A stretch of DNA of 64,000 nucleotides from Brevibacillus sp. JNUCC-41 (GTDB lineage Bacteria; Bacillota; Bacilli; Bacillales; DSM-1321). The stretch lies in NCBI RefSeq assembly GCF_014844095.1, contig NZ_CP062163.1, forward strand, positions 620,001 to 684,000, in the 5' to 3' direction. Position 1 is the first letter of the stretch. Every line of letters begins with the position of its first letter. A model generated the notes under the pieces. The model worked only from the letters and a program-made list of their open reading frames with translations, was not told the DNA's origin and did not search any database. Shown here piece by piece: positions 16,339 through 25,404 of this stretch. A program made the position numbers and the translations under genes.

Positions 16339-17103
16339 GTGGGAAATTTCAGTATGAATAATCCGATGCACAGCAACTGGGGTTCTGCCTGTTCCGACAA
16401 CGACTGGGGTTTGGGGAATGATTCAAGATTTGATCGTCATTCAAAATTCAAAAAGCCATGTAAGGTTTGTAAGTCTCACGACGAGTCTGCTTGCAATTGC
16501 AATTTTAAAGCTCCAACTCGCCAACTCGCTGCTCCATTAAACAGCGACTGTGTCCTAGTTAATTCCGTTGTAGGCTCTAAATCGGTACAAAAGGTTGCAG
16601 AAACAACACTTCCTTTTACCGCGTTTACTCCAGCAATACCAGCAGGATCCACTATTAGATCGGTAGTTGTTACACCGAATCTAGCTGGTGTTACCCGTAA
16701 CACAACAATCATTAGGGACAAAGTCGTTAACATCGGGCTTATTCCTGTAACGATTACAGTAACATATACGGCACCAGGAACAACCACTCCTCTTTTAACA
16801 GCCACACTTTCAACGAGTTTACCATTCCAGGAGCATACAGATTTTCCAGGTGCCTGCCCTGAGGATGCAGTAGTAGAACCCCCATTAGTAGTAGAAGGGA
16901 TCTTTGCTCAACCAGGCGTTCCAGTCATCGGCACCACTGGACTTGTTACTACCAATGCTATTTTAGTCAAGATTGTACTACGCACTACAATTACAGTTAC
17001 TCGACAAGTTATCGTGGATTCACATGGTGGTATTTGCGACGTAAATGAACGTCGTTGTGAAACTACAACTACTCCAACGACTAATACTCTTCCTGCTCCA
17101 TAA
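16339..17103 (+). CDS. Probable spore-surface (exosporium/coat) protein
   Basis: The 254-residue protein starts at GUG 16339 behind AAAGGATTG. Its first 60 residues are Asn/Ser/Cys/His-rich (CKVCKSHDESACNCNF). The rest is a Thr/Val/Ile-rich beta-strand region that may contain two related strand-rich repeats (around SVVVTPNLAGVTRNTT and TTITVTRQVIVDSHGG), with a Thr/Pro tail. No signal peptide or membrane span is present. The composition, and the Cys/His repeat gene next door, fit an exosporium or outer-coat structural protein made in the mother cell. I do not recognise a named family; coding is nearly certain, the role is inferred. Confidence 0.65.
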   Translation: MGNFSMNNPMHSNWGSACSDNDWGLGNDSRFDRHSKFKKPCKVCKSHDESACNCNFKAPTRQLAAPLNSDCVLVNSVVGSKSVQKVAETTLPFTAFTPAIPAGSTIRSVVVTPNLAGVTRNTTIIRDKVVNIGLIPVTITVTYTAPGTTTPLLTATLSTSLPFQEHTDFPGACPEDAVVEPPLVVEGIFAQPGVPVIGTTGLVTTNAILVKIVLRTTITVTRQVIVDSHGGICDVNERRCETTTTPTTNTLPAP

Positions 17104-17136
17104 ATGACAGTGTTGAGCAGTTTTTAATCTTGACTA

Positions 17137-17174
17137 GCAAAGCCCTCTCTAAATAGAGAAGGCTTTGCCTTTAT
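17137..17174 (+). terminator. Terminator after the spore-surface gene
   Basis: GCAAAGCCCTCTCT pairs with AGAGAAGGCTTTGC across a four-base loop, followed by a T-rich stretch. Confidence 0.85.
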
Positions 17175-17207
17175 TTATTTTATAGGATAGAAAGGAGTGA
17201 CATTTCT

Positions 17208-18134
17208 ATGTGTTATCACGAAGATTGTTCTAAGAAAAATCACTGCGATAATGAGCATCACGAGTGTTGTAAAAAGAAAAATCACTGCGATGAGGACCAT
17301 CACCACGATTGGTGTAAGAAAAAATGCTGCCATAGGAACCATCACCATGATTGGTGTAAGAAAAAATGCTGCCATAATGAACATCACGAGTGTTGGAAGA
17401 AGAAAAATCACTGCGATAATGAACATCACGAGTGTTGCAAGAAGAAAAATCACTGCGATAATGAACATCATGATTGTTGCAAGAAGAAAAATCACTGCGA
17501 TAATGAACATCACGAGTGTTGCAAGAAGAAAAATCACTGCGATAATGAACATCATGATTGTTGCAAGAAGAAAAATCACTGCGATAATGAACATCACGAG
17601 TGTTGTTGTAAAAAGAAAAAACGCTGCGATAATGAACATCATGATTGTTGCAAGAAGAAAAATCACTGCGATAATGAACATCATGATTGTTGCAAGAAGA
17701 AAAATCACTGCGATAATGAACATCACGAGTGTTGTTGTAAAAAGAAAAAACGCTGCGATAATGAACATCACGAGTGTTGTAAAAAGAAAAATCACTGCGA
17801 TAATGAACATCACGAGTGTTGTTGTAAAAAGAAAAAATGCTGCGATGAGGACCATCACCATGATTGTTGGAACAAGAAAAATCACTGCGATAATGAACAG
17901 CACGAGTGTTGCAAGAAGAAAAATCACTGCGATAATGAACATCACGAGTGTTGTTGTAAAAAGAAAAAACGCTGCGATGAGGACCATCACCATGATTGTT
18001 GGAACAAGAAAAATCACTGCGATAATGAACATCACGAGTGTTGCAAGAAGAAAAATCACTGCGATAATGAACATCACGAGTGTTGTTGTAAAAAGAAAAA
18101 ACGCTGCGATGAGGACTGTTGTGGTAATTGGTAG
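17208..18134 (+). CDS. 21-unit Cys/His/Lys repeat protein, probable spore coat component
   Basis: The 308-residue product is almost wholly 21 tandem units of 13-15 residues, typically KKKNHCDNEHHECC, with variants KKKKRCDNEHHECCC and a longer CDEDHHHDCW type at three or four places. Every unit carries several Cys and His with a Lys cluster. ATG 17208 follows GAAAGGAG, and a terminator at 18147 closes the gene. There is no signal peptide. Such composition would bind zinc or copper, or form dense disulphide and isopeptide crosslinks, as in Cys-rich coat proteins. Two other frames over the same DNA stay open only because the repeat unit is free of stops. I know of no named family. Confidence 0.75.
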   Translation: MCYHEDCSKKNHCDNEHHECCKKKNHCDEDHHHDWCKKKCCHRNHHHDWCKKKCCHNEHHECWKKKNHCDNEHHECCKKKNHCDNEHHDCCKKKNHCDNEHHECCKKKNHCDNEHHDCCKKKNHCDNEHHECCCKKKKRCDNEHHDCCKKKNHCDNEHHDCCKKKNHCDNEHHECCCKKKKRCDNEHHECCKKKNHCDNEHHECCCKKKKCCDEDHHHDCWNKKNHCDNEQHECCKKKNHCDNEHHECCCKKKKRCDEDHHHDCWNKKNHCDNEHHECCKKKNHCDNEHHECCCKKKKRCDEDCCGNW

Positions 18135-18146
18135 TTTGTTAAATGT

Positions 18147-18186
18147 AAAGTACTTTGATGACGTACTTGATCAAAGTACTTTTTTA
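18147..18186 (+). terminator. Terminator after the repeat protein
   Basis: Perfect 12-bp stem AAAGTACTTTGA/TCAAAGTACTTT with a 12-base loop, followed by T residues. Confidence 0.85.
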
Positions 18187-18764
18187 GTTCCCAAAAAGAT
18201 GAGTTATTCAACCTCACAAGTACCGCGTACTCATTCTGTTTTTCTTAGAATGGCCACTCTATTTCAACTATCCTGCCCTTAGTCTTCATGAGAATCAACA
18301 AAGCCCTTTACCAGAGTGATTTTAATAAAAAGTAATAATTTTACACTTTAACACTGGAACATTTGTTCTATTTATGTTATTCTTATAAAAACAAATAAAA
18401 AGATCAAATCGCTACAAAAGATTTGACCATAATTATAATTAAAGGTCGGTTGTATCCGCGGGCCTTACACGGTTGTACCGCTGAGCCGAGCCATTTGCTA
18501 ACGTTCAGGGTGCCGGTGATAAAGACAGCTCCGAACTTCAGCTAAAGCACCCGTTCGTTCATTAATAGCCAGTAATTTCATAACAACAGCTATTTAATAA
18601 ATCATCCCCCCATCCATCTGTTTGCCCGCCATAAGGTTTACTTAGTCCATTAAGTCGTTTTTGTATATCAATAATATCGTCGTAAATTAAAAGCGCTTAT
18701 CTCTTCTGCAACAAAAAAAGACAGTAGCCCCCTGATAGTTAAAGCACCATTTCGTTAGACAAGA
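18187..18764. other. Gene-free gap with a short degenerate repeat pair
   Basis: No supportable gene. AGCTAAAGCACCCGTTCGTT (from 18540) recurs as AGTTAAAGCACCATTTCGTT (from 18739) in direct orientation, 17 of about 20 bases alike. The stretch at 18455-18540 is GC-richer than its surroundings. Probably eroded sequence. Confidence 0.4.
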
Positions 18765-19220
18765 TTAGTGCATATTCTCGGCAATCTTTTTCAGTTCCTT
18801 TGCACGAGAAATGATAAATTCTCTCATATACTTCTCTAAAAACAACTTATCAGCTAAAACTCCAATTGGACCGAACGGTGATTCATATTGAAATTTATCC
18901 ATCATTATAGTTCCGCCTGATTCTTCTATGAACTGATGTGTGTGCACGAAGGAATGGAAGGCTCCCTTCACCATAATATCCACAAACTTATTTGGCTTTT
19001 CCATTAATGTCACTTGGGCTTTCAGCCTTTGTTTAATACCAAAGTGAATGGCTTCCCATGTTACAGTATCCCCCTCCTCTAATAGCCCTTCTGTCACACC
19101 ATCAACAGCAACTTCCTTTGTTTTCGCTGTCGTTTTGGTATGGATATCCACGCTCCTCTTAAGGTCAAAACATAAGTGAACTGGTGCTTTAATAAATAGT
19201 TGATGTTCAATAACAGGCAT
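18765..19220 (-). CDS. SRPBCC/START-like ligand-binding protein
   Basis: This 151-residue cytoplasmic protein has the SRPBCC layout: the N-terminal strand VIEHQLFIKAPVHLCFDL, a beta-sheet core with GDTVTWEAIHFGIKQRL and HTHQFIEESGGTIMMDKFQYE, a PFGPIGVLADKLF turn and a long C-terminal helix. Relatives are often called SRPBCC or cell-division-inhibitor-like proteins, and their ligands are unknown. It shares strand with the AraC-type gene upstream but a hairpin at 19325 separates them. Confidence 0.8.
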   Translation of the reverse strand: MPVIEHQLFIKAPVHLCFDLKRSVDIHTKTTAKTKEVAVDGVTEGLLEEGDTVTWEAIHFGIKQRLKAQVTLMEKPNKFVDIMVKGAFHSFVHTHQFIEESGGTIMMDKFQYESPFGPIGVLADKLFLEKYMREFIISRAKELKKIAENMH

Positions 19221-19324
19221 CGCCCAATCTCCTTATATAATCACTTTCTACCCATCATTATTGCTCGTTTTAGCAAATAATACCTAGCCCTTATTCCATT
19301 ATCCTGCCATGCTTGTTACATAAG

Positions 19325-19349
19325 AAAAAGCTGCCTTAAGACAGCTTTT
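19325..19349. terminator. Short bidirectional hairpin terminator
   Basis: AAAAAGCTGCCTTAAGACAGCTTTT forms an 8-9 bp stem with A and T flanks on the two sides; it ends the AraC-type gene. Confidence 0.75.
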
Positions 19350-19371
19350 CGAATAAATCTTTCGTCCAGCC

Positions 19372-20244
19372 TTACTTTTTCAAAACGGGGATCCATATTT
19401 CACTTCTAAATGTTGGTGAGGTCATATCTTTATTTTCATTCCAAAGGATTTCCGGTCCTTCCCTTTGTTCATAGTTTGAGGATGGAAACCATTCGGAATA
19501 AATACGTCCCCATACATTTTGCAGTGTTTCAGGAAAGGGACCTACCGCTTCGAATACTGCCCATGTAGATGCATCAACTTCAAGCTGTGTTAAGTTATCT
19601 GGACACTCCCTCGTTGTCGCTGCACCGATATAATGATCAAGCTCCCCTTTTTCCTCCATGCGGCCTTCTGAAAAATTCACAGATGCACTAAGCAGCCCCA
19701 ATGGCTCGACATTCGATAGGTTTTTAAGTTCATTTATCGTTTTCTCGTCTAAGCTTTTCCACATAGATGCAATCCCTGGATTAACCCCGTTAAAAATGAT
19801 TGGAACTCTTTTTTTAATTCCAATAATGTGAAATGCCTCTTTTTCTTCAATTCGATAGTTCATCTCACTGCCTCCTTTAATGGATAATTGGAAGGACATC
19901 GGTGGATAGGCTTTAAGTGAATGACCATTACTTCTCGCTTCTGATGGTGTGATACCATGCAAATGTTGAAACGCTCTTGCAAAAGAGTCAGGTGAGCTGT
20001 ATCCGTACTTTATCGCTATATCTATGACCTTTATGTTGTTATCCCTTAGCTCAAACGCTGCAAGTGTAAGACGTCTTCGGCGGATATATTCGGATAGTGA
20101 GATACCTGCAAGGAAGGAAAACATCCTTTTAAAATGATATTCCGAGCAATAAGCTATTCTTGAAACTTCTTTAAAGTCAATTTCATTCGTAAGATTTTCT
20201 TCAATGAATTTAATGGCACCATTCATATTTTTCAGCAAATCCAT
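19372..20244 (-). CDS. AraC-family regulator with GyrI-like ligand domain
   Basis: The 290-residue protein has two helix-turn-helix motifs in the first 105 residues ([20 protein letters not shown] and [20 protein letters not shown]). A GyrI-like/Rob-type effector-binding domain fills the rest ([20 protein letters not shown] to the C-terminal [11 protein letters not shown]). This layout is common in multidrug-responsive regulators. The targets are not evident; the SRPBCC gene downstream on the same strand is one candidate. Confidence 0.9.
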   Translation of the reverse strand: MDLLKNMNGAIKFIEENLTNEIDFKEVSRIAYCSEYHFKRMFSFLAGISLSEYIRRRRLTLAAFELRDNNIKVIDIAIKYGYSSPDSFARAFQHLHGITPSEARSNGHSLKAYPPMSFQLSIKGGSEMNYRIEEKEAFHIIGIKKRVPIIFNGVNPGIASMWKSLDEKTINELKNLSNVEPLGLLSASVNFSEGRMEEKGELDHYIGAATTRECPDNLTQLEVDASTWAVFEAVGPFPETLQNVWGRIYSEWFPSSNYEQREGPEILWNENKDMTSPTFRSEIWIPVLKK

Positions 20245-20356
20245 TCAATGACCTCCTTATATCAAAAGAATAGCAGGAATTGAAACGAATCATCCGACAT
20301 TCTGTGCACGATTATGCAGGGTCCTTTCACACCCGTTAATGAAAATAAGCTTATTG

Positions 20357-20803
20357 TTAAAATGGAGATTTACGGACTTTTTGCATAAATAGCTCTGGAT
20401 TATCGATCTGATTAAAACCGTATTTTTTATATAATGAATGTGCATCATTAGTAGCTAACATAAACCTGCGGACCCCCTCCAGCTCGGAATGATTGGTGAT
20501 GACATCCATTAACCATTTTGATAATCCTAATTTACGATAGTCAGGTAATATAAACACATCGCAAAGGTATGCATGTGTTACTAAATCTGTTATGACCCTT
20601 GCAAATCCAACTTGTTCACTACCTTCATTACCTATTTCACCCTTATAAACCCCAAAACATAAGGTTGTATTTTCAATTGACTTCATTACTGTTTCCTTAG
20701 GTATTCCCTTTGACCAGTAAGCTTCTTGATTCAAAAAATCATGTATTAAATCTATATCCAAATACTTTTTATTAGTAGAAATCGAAAATCCTTTACTATT
20801 CAT
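20357..20803 (-). CDS. GNAT-family N-acetyltransferase
   Basis: This 148-residue protein has the GNAT fold: the central strand VGFARVITDLVTHAYLCDVFILP, the acetyl-CoA P-loop region YRKLGLSKWLM and the C-terminal FMLATNDAHSLYKKYGF. The last segment is the usual alpha-4/beta-6 signature. The substrate is unknown. A single gene preceded by a long AT-rich leader. Confidence 0.85.
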   Translation of the reverse strand: MNSKGFSISTNKKYLDIDLIHDFLNQEAYWSKGIPKETVMKSIENTTLCFGVYKGEIGNEGSEQVGFARVITDLVTHAYLCDVFILPDYRKLGLSKWLMDVITNHSELEGVRRFMLATNDAHSLYKKYGFNQIDNPELFMQKVRKSPF

Positions 20804-21058
20804 TTTTACATCTCCCCCAAAACTTTTTTAATTTTCTTTAATTTTACCAAACAACAGATTTTAATCTTTTGAACTAGCTCGCCACGTTAGTCTAAATGAT
20901 TATAAGCTTCCTTAAATATAACTCGACCTTCAGCTGATGCACCAGTTTGTAAATTAAGTGTGTAAGGGATTGTTGGAAGAATTTTAATTACAACAAGTAT
21001 ATCTAGGTAATTCGGAACAAATATTATACATGTTGCAAATTCTAAGGAGGTGGCTAAA

Positions 21059-21238
21059 ATGGACGCACAACGAGCAGAAAAAATTGCTTCTTCACCAAAT
21101 ATGGTTAATGTAACCTATAATGAGGAAAGTATCTACATTGAGCATGTGGATGAACAAAATGGAATAGCTACAATCCATCCCCTTGATGATCCAAATAAAA
21201 AACAAAGTGTTTCTGTAACCAGCTTAAAAGAACAGTAA
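21059..21238 (+). CDS. sspH: H-type small acid-soluble spore protein
   Basis: The 59-residue protein begins MDAQRAEKIASSPNMVNVTY and contains IYIEHVDEQNGIATIHPLDD, which matches the SspH family made in the forespore. A GUG at 21050 would add three residues but it lies inside the AAGGAGGTG ribosome binding site, so ATG 21059 is the start. SASP-H binds spore DNA or the spore core. Confidence 0.93.
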   Translation: MDAQRAEKIASSPNMVNVTYNEESIYIEHVDEQNGIATIHPLDDPNKKQSVSVTSLKEQ

Positions 21239-21249
21239 TTTCCTCGATT

Positions 21250-21289
21250 CAATAATAAACCTCCACTTTCGGGTGGCGGTTTATTGTTC
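21250..21289 (+). terminator. Terminator after sspH
   Basis: AATAAACCTCCAC pairs with GTGGCGGTTTATT across a short loop, immediately after the sspH stop. Confidence 0.75.
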
Positions 21290-21381
21290 GATTCATTCCA
21301 ATTACCATTTTCAAAAATGGAGCTGCTGATCAGCTCCTGGGAATGAAGTAAAGCTCGTATTGTTGGTTTAAAAGGCAAAGA

Positions 21382-21412
21382 AAAAACAAGCGAATTCATA
21401 AAATTCGCTTGC
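21382..21412 (-). terminator. Terminator of a decayed minus-strand operon
   Basis: The minus strand reads GGCAAGCGAATT-TTATG-AATTCGCTTG followed by TTTTTT. It ends the broken gene at 21405-21765. Confidence 0.75.
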
Positions 21413-21765
21413 CTACCTGTTGGACGGTATGGGCTATATTGTGCGTTTGGATAGTTTACATCAACAGTATATACCCCGCGAGTTTTTGCACGTGTTACAA
21501 ACTCAAATACATCACGGAATCCTGGGCCACCATGACCGGAAAGAATCGTTGTTTTCCCTTCATTAGCAAAGTCACGAATTTTTTTCGCATTTTGAAGTAA
21601 TAAGTTCGAGTTTAACTGTGATGGCACAATCAGTACATCATAAATCTATCTCGGCAAACTCAGGGAAATATAAATCAGTTTGTCGATAAATTGCGCATAT
21701 TTCGGCTCGTGGAATGTACGATAGTGTAGTGCATGCCCACTATAAATAACTGCAATTTTTCTCAT
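21405..21765 (-). pseudogene. Broken gene, N-terminal MRKIAVIYSGHALHY
   Basis: ATG 21765 has an AGGAGG ribosome binding site and opens MRKIAVIYSGHALHYRTFHE. The reading then needs two shifts: one frame gives LYFPEFAEIDL, and another resumes YDVLIVPSQLNSNLLLQNAK to NEGKTTILSGHGGPGF and NYPNAQYSPYRP. Both junctions lie near 21645-21680. The product looks like a flavodoxin/glutamine-amidotransferase-like alpha/beta protein, but I cannot name the family. The C-terminus runs into the terminator hairpin and may also be truncated. Confidence 0.65.
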
Positions 21766-21936
21766 TATACTTCCTCCTGTGCAACTTCTTGTTTGAGTTC
21801 TAATTTTACCTGTTGTTTTCCTATCGCTCTTATAACCTAATAGACTATGTCCGGAATGAACAATGACCGTACCATTTGTTGTATGACGATCAATGTACGT
21901 AATGACCTTTCCATCTGTAAACGTTAAACAAACCTC
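21765..21936 (-). pseudogene. 3' remnant of the upstream gene of the decayed operon
   Basis: The minus strand reads EVCLTFTDGKVITYIDRHTT, NGTVIVHSGHSLLGY, then changes frame to IRAIGKQQVKLELKQEVAQE and stops in TAATG, overlapping the next gene's ATG. The stop-start overlap is typical of an operon, so the two fragments were once co-transcribed. Nothing upstream of 21936 is readable. Family not recognised. Confidence 0.55.
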
Positions 21937-22067
21937 TTATACACCCGTTAGATGACAAGCAGCACCTCTTCTATAGCACATATCCATCCAGGAACATAAC
22001 AAAAAAAGCCAACAATTTGTTGACTTAAAATATATCGACATTATAATTTCATTAAAATTCATTAGTA

Positions 22068-22580
22068 TTACTTATATATTTCATTTTCCAATATAATCAC
22101 TTTTTCCCCATTCGCTGCTTTCCCGATTTGTTTCGTATTTTCAACCAGCCGAAAAATATTATCACAGCATTGTTTGGCACCTATAAGCAATAATGGTACA
22201 CCTATAAAATCAATTTTTAATGCTCTTGATAAATATCCCCCTATAGACATAGCAATAGGTACAGTTGGTGAAGTATTGGAGAATACTATTACTTCGTTAA
22301 AATGAAATTTTTCTTCTAGTAGTAAAGTCAATTCTTTTAATGCTGGAACCACAAGTTTGTCTCTTTTATGCCCAATTGTATAAACGGAGTTGCCCTCTTC
22401 ATCGATTCCGCGAAAAATTAGCTTTCCAGCATCTTCTTTCGTTAATTTATTGAAATATTTCACATTTAATATTTCTTTCGAGGTTAATTTTCTTTCCGAT
22501 TGAGGTAATTGTTTTAAATGATATGCGGCAGCCAAAGACGTGGTATGTGTTCCCCCATAATCATTATAGATATACATCAT
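22068..22580 (-). CDS. DUF3189-family protein
   Basis: From ATG 22580 or 22577 the protein is about 170 residues and begins MMYIYNDYGGTHTTSLAAAY, the signature of DUF3189, a Bacillus/Clostridium family of unknown function. The upstream extension to 22637 lacks a convincing ribosome binding site, whereas AGGGATGA precedes 22580. The Gly-Thr-His loop and a later Cys pair (GAKQCCDN) may bind a ligand or metal; this is speculative. Confidence 0.85.
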   Translation of the reverse strand: MMYIYNDYGGTHTTSLAAAYHLKQLPQSERKLTSKEILNVKYFNKLTKEDAGKLIFRGIDEEGNSVYTIGHKRDKLVVPALKELTLLLEEKFHFNEVIVFSNTSPTVPIAMSIGGYLSRALKIDFIGVPLLLIGAKQCCDNIFRLVENTKQIGKAANGEKVIILENEIYK

Positions 22581-22654
22581 GAAATCATCCCTAATAGTCA
22601 TATTTAACACTATTATGTCCTCTAAATGAATATTCATATCCTGGGATCATCATA

Positions 22655-22698
22655 AAAAAGAAGAGTACACCTATTTGTCATTATAAGTGCACTCTTTT
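22655..22698 (-). terminator. Terminator of the dacF-like gene
   Basis: AAGAGTACAC pairs with GTGCACTCTT, and on the minus strand TTCTTTTTT follows; 80 bases past the carboxypeptidase stop. Confidence 0.8.
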
Positions 22699-22776
22699 AT
22701 CCCCTTTAATCCGGGGTATGTATAAGGCAGCGCCTCTGATTCCATGCGGTGATTTTTTCAGTAAAAATGACGAAAC

Positions 22777-23871
22777 CTACCGATGGTAAAGAAAATTCAT
22801 TAGCTTATTATCATCGAGTGTTTCTTTCTTAATCGGGGCAGGCAATACTGTGTTTCTGACATCAGCTATCATTTTAAGGTCAAAGGAATCTATTGCTTCC
22901 CCTTGTTGGTTCATGATTGAGAGAATTCCATCATTACTCGTTTTTAGACTTGGTTGATCATTCATTAAATGAGTAAAGTATAAGTCTTCGTTCAGCTTGT
23001 AGGAATTAGAGTAGTCCGCTGAATAAAGTATGCTATTTTTATCAATTTTGCCTGATTTAAAGTTTTCAAAGCCATAGTTGAATAAAAGCTCAGTATCAGA
23101 GTAGGCAACCTTGTCTGAAGGAGCTTTCAGAGTGACGGCAATCAAGTCCTGCTCTCCCCTAGTGGCAGTAGAAATCAGGGTGTAACCGGATTTACTGACG
23201 AAACCGGTTTTCCCGCCGGTTATTCCTTTATAGGGGAGTTCGCCTTTTAACATTTTATGATGGGTAACTAGAGTGGTGTCCCATGTTTCCACTTCCCATG
23301 GTAATTCCTTCTTCCCAAAATACTCACGGAACGTTTCATTTTTCATTGCATATTGGGTAATTTTCGCAAGGTCACTGGCTGTTGTTACATGGTCTTTGTC
23401 AAATAATCCATGGGGGTTCGTAAAATGAGTATCTGTGACGTTTACTTCTTTTCTTAAAAACTCATTCAAATCTTCCATGAACAGTTTTTCACTACCAGAC
23501 ATATGCTCGGCAATTGCGATGGCTGCATCATTTCCGGAGTTGATCAGCATTCCTGCAATTAATTTGGAAAGCTCGATTTCCTCCCCAGGTTCCACAAATA
23601 CCGAAGAACCGTCTGCCTCCGCTGCTTTTTTGCTTATCGTCACCAGTTCGTCCTGATCCCCGTGTTCTATAGCATATATAGCCGTGGCAACTTTCGTTAG
23701 ACTGGCTGGATACATCCTTTTATTCATATTTTTTTCGTATAATACATTCCCACTTTTCGCATCAATAATGATCCCTGCTTCACTATTGAGAGGTAAGTCA
23801 GATTCTGCACTTACAGTCGTAGAGGCGAAGGGGATTAAAGCCAAGATGAAGATGAAGAAAAACTTTTTCAT
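22777..23871 (-). CDS. Serine-type D-Ala-D-Ala carboxypeptidase (DacF-like, S11)
   Basis: This 364-residue secreted penicillin-binding protein has an N-terminal signal peptide ending near VSAES. The active-site motifs are SLTK (Ser57-Lys60), SGN (112-114) and KTG (221-223), followed by a C-terminal beta domain. It trims the terminal D-Ala from peptidoglycan pentapeptides. The length and the KELPWEVETWDTTL region fit the DacF/DacB-type sporulation enzymes, but vegetative PBP5-like use is equally possible. It is monocistronic with its own terminator; no spoIIAA-AB-sigF follows, unlike the B. subtilis dacF operon. Confidence 0.9.
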   Translation of the reverse strand: MKKFFFIFILALIPFASTTVSAESDLPLNSEAGIIIDAKSGNVLYEKNMNKRMYPASLTKVATAIYAIEHGDQDELVTISKKAAEADGSSVFVEPGEEIELSKLIAGMLINSGNDAAIAIAEHMSGSEKLFMEDLNEFLRKEVNVTDTHFTNPHGLFDKDHVTTASDLAKITQYAMKNETFREYFGKKELPWEVETWDTTLVTHHKMLKGELPYKGITGGKTGFVSKSGYTLISTATRGEQDLIAVTLKAPSDKVAYSDTELLFNYGFENFKSGKIDKNSILYSADYSNSYKLNEDLYFTHLMNDQPSLKTSNDGILSIMNQQGEAIDSFDLKMIADVRNTVLPAPIKKETLDDNKLMNFLYHR

Positions 23872-24123
23872 ATGCCTCTCCTTTAATGATAGTCAAATTC
23901 TATATAGTCATAATAAAATAAATCCGAAAGGTAAAAGATGTTTTATTGAAAGTGAAATACAAAAGTAATTCCCCCTTAATAATTTTGGAAACATTTCGGT
24001 TAATGGCCTTCATTTTCTTTCCTGAAATAACTTTATAAGGGTCACTGCCCTTTTATTGGAGACCCTATTTTATTCCCCTTTAAATAGATATTTTTGTAAA
24101 TCACTAAAGCTTTTCATAAAAAA

Positions 24124-24406
24124 ACCATTCAAACTGAAGGGCTGAGTTTGTAGACAAAAGGGGTTTTGTCTATATTTCAAAACAAAGTTGATTGGAACGG
24201 AAGGTGCGAGACTCCTGCGGGAAAAGCGCGTCGAGGGGAGACCCCGCAGGCGCAAAAGCGCCGAGGAGGCTCCCGGACCGCCCGCGGAAAGCGAGTGCCT
24301 GGCATGGAAATCGACGTTCGAGGTTTTATAAACCTAAATAAAAATTGAGACAAACTTGTTTTTATCAGGTTTGTCAACAGTCTCAACCATTCAAACTGAA
24401 GGGCTG
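24124..24406. repeat. 21-bp direct repeats flanking a dispersed-repeat copy
   Basis: ACCATTCAAACTGAAGGGCTG occurs exactly at 24124-24144 and again at 24386-24406, in the same direction. Between them lies the whole GC-rich element and a hairpin. The arrangement suggests local duplication or that the element moves as a unit with these ends. Confidence 0.7.
24188..24322. repeat. Dispersed GC-rich intergenic repeat, full copy
   Basis: Landmarks are GATTGGAACGGAAGGTGCG, GACTCCTGCGGGAAAAGCGC, AGGGGAGACCCCGCAGGCGC, GCGCCGAGGAGGCTCCCGG and AAAGCGAGTGCCTGG. It can fold into several GC hairpins. Similar elements are frequent between genes in Bacillus genomes; this is the most complete of the copies here. 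Confidence 0.8.
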
Positions 24407-24432
24407 GTTACTTTATAGGTGTTGAAAATCTG

Positions 24433-25404
24433 TTATGTTTTCATTTTCATTCCTATTAACATACATTCCACTTTTACAATCGGCTTTCTTGATAATATAA
24501 ATATAATCGTTACTGATATGGCTAATAAAACATAATATTGGCCACTTTCTTTGATCCAATCATAAATAAATGAGTTATAAACATATTCCAGAATAAACAT
24601 ATGAAAAAGATAAATAACTAATGTAATGGATCCTATTTCAGTAAAAAATGTCTGCTTTCTAGGAACTATACAAAGAAAACTATAAGTTGCCGCCCCCATG
24701 ATTAAATAAACGATCAGCTTATATACAAAACCGAGGGCAATGGAACCTTCCATTAATTCCTTATAACCTAAACGGCCATAAAACCATTCCCTCCAGGTCA
24801 TTTCACCAAAGAAATAAATGCCGGCAAAGATTAACCCTAGTACACACCAGCCGATTAGGGCATTCCTTTGCTTTTTAACCCATTCAAAATGTTCTTTTTC
24901 TAAAAAATGTCCAATTAAAAAGAAAGGAAAGAAAAAGAACGTTCTCGACAAACTTAACCATTCATTTACTTCACCAATGTAACCAATTATTAGAGATACG
25001 ATTATCGAAAAAACGATTCCATATTTCCTCGAGGTAAATATTGATAATAATATATTCCAACAGAATAAGCTTATTAAGAACCATAAGGCCCACCTTGGGG
25101 TCAATATTGAGAATTCAATTGGTTCATCAAATAACTTCTGATAATAGAAGGTATAAATTACCTGGAATATTACATAGGGAATCAATATTTTCTTTATTAG
25201 CATCCAAAGGTCCTTTTTACTTTTTATCTTTCTTGAAAAATAGCCGGATACTAAAATAAAAGCTGGCATATGGAATGAAAAAACAAACAAATAAATAGTT
25301 AAAATCCATTCGTTTTCTTCTACCATTCGAGCTAATGTGTGTCCCAAAACCACTAGTACGATTAAAATAGCTTTCGCATTATCAAAATAAGGATCACGTT
25401 TCAT
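24433..25404 (-). CDS. Acyltransferase-3 family membrane protein
   Basis: This 323-residue protein has about ten hydrophobic segments. KRDPYFDNAKAILIVLVVLGH at the N-terminus carries the catalytic His of the acyltransferase-3 family, and FVFSFHMPAFILVSGYF is the second conserved block. It resembles fucose-4-O-acetylase-like enzymes that O-acetylate surface glycans. The acceptor is unknown. It is a single gene with a strong terminator hairpin about 70 bases upstream that belongs to no obvious gene. Confidence 0.85.
   Translation of the reverse strand: MKRDPYFDNAKAILIVLVVLGHTLARMVEENEWILTIYLFVFSFHMPAFILVSGYFSRKIKSKKDLWMLIKKILIPYVIFQVIYTFYYQKLFDEPIEFSILTPRWALWFLISLFCWNILLSIFTSRKYGIVFSIIVSLIIGYIGEVNEWLSLSRTFFFFPFFLIGHFLEKEHFEWVKKQRNALIGWCVLGLIFAGIYFFGEMTWREWFYGRLGYKELMEGSIALGFVYKLIVYLIMGAATYSFLCIVPRKQTFFTEIGSITLVIYLFHMFILEYVYNSFIYDWIKESGQYYVLLAISVTIIFILSRKPIVKVECMLIGMKMKT

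Larger units (their letters stand above)
23872..24432. other. Intergenic gap carrying the dispersed repeat
   Basis: No gene seen. The gap holds a 21-bp direct repeat pair (24124-24144 and 24386-24406), the GC-rich dispersed element between them, and a hairpin at 24347-24373 (GACAAACTTG/CAGGTTTGTC). Confidence 0.7.

Noticed and set aside
17175..18282. Long open frames of 361 residues (plus, other frame) and 300 residues (minus) over the repeat gene
   Set aside because: They are by-products of a stop-free tandem repeat; only the frame from 17208 has a ribosome binding site and sensible ends.
24166..24386. Short frames on both strands inside the GC-rich intergenic repeat
   Set aside because: Repeat copies elsewhere are indel-variant and do not keep any frame.
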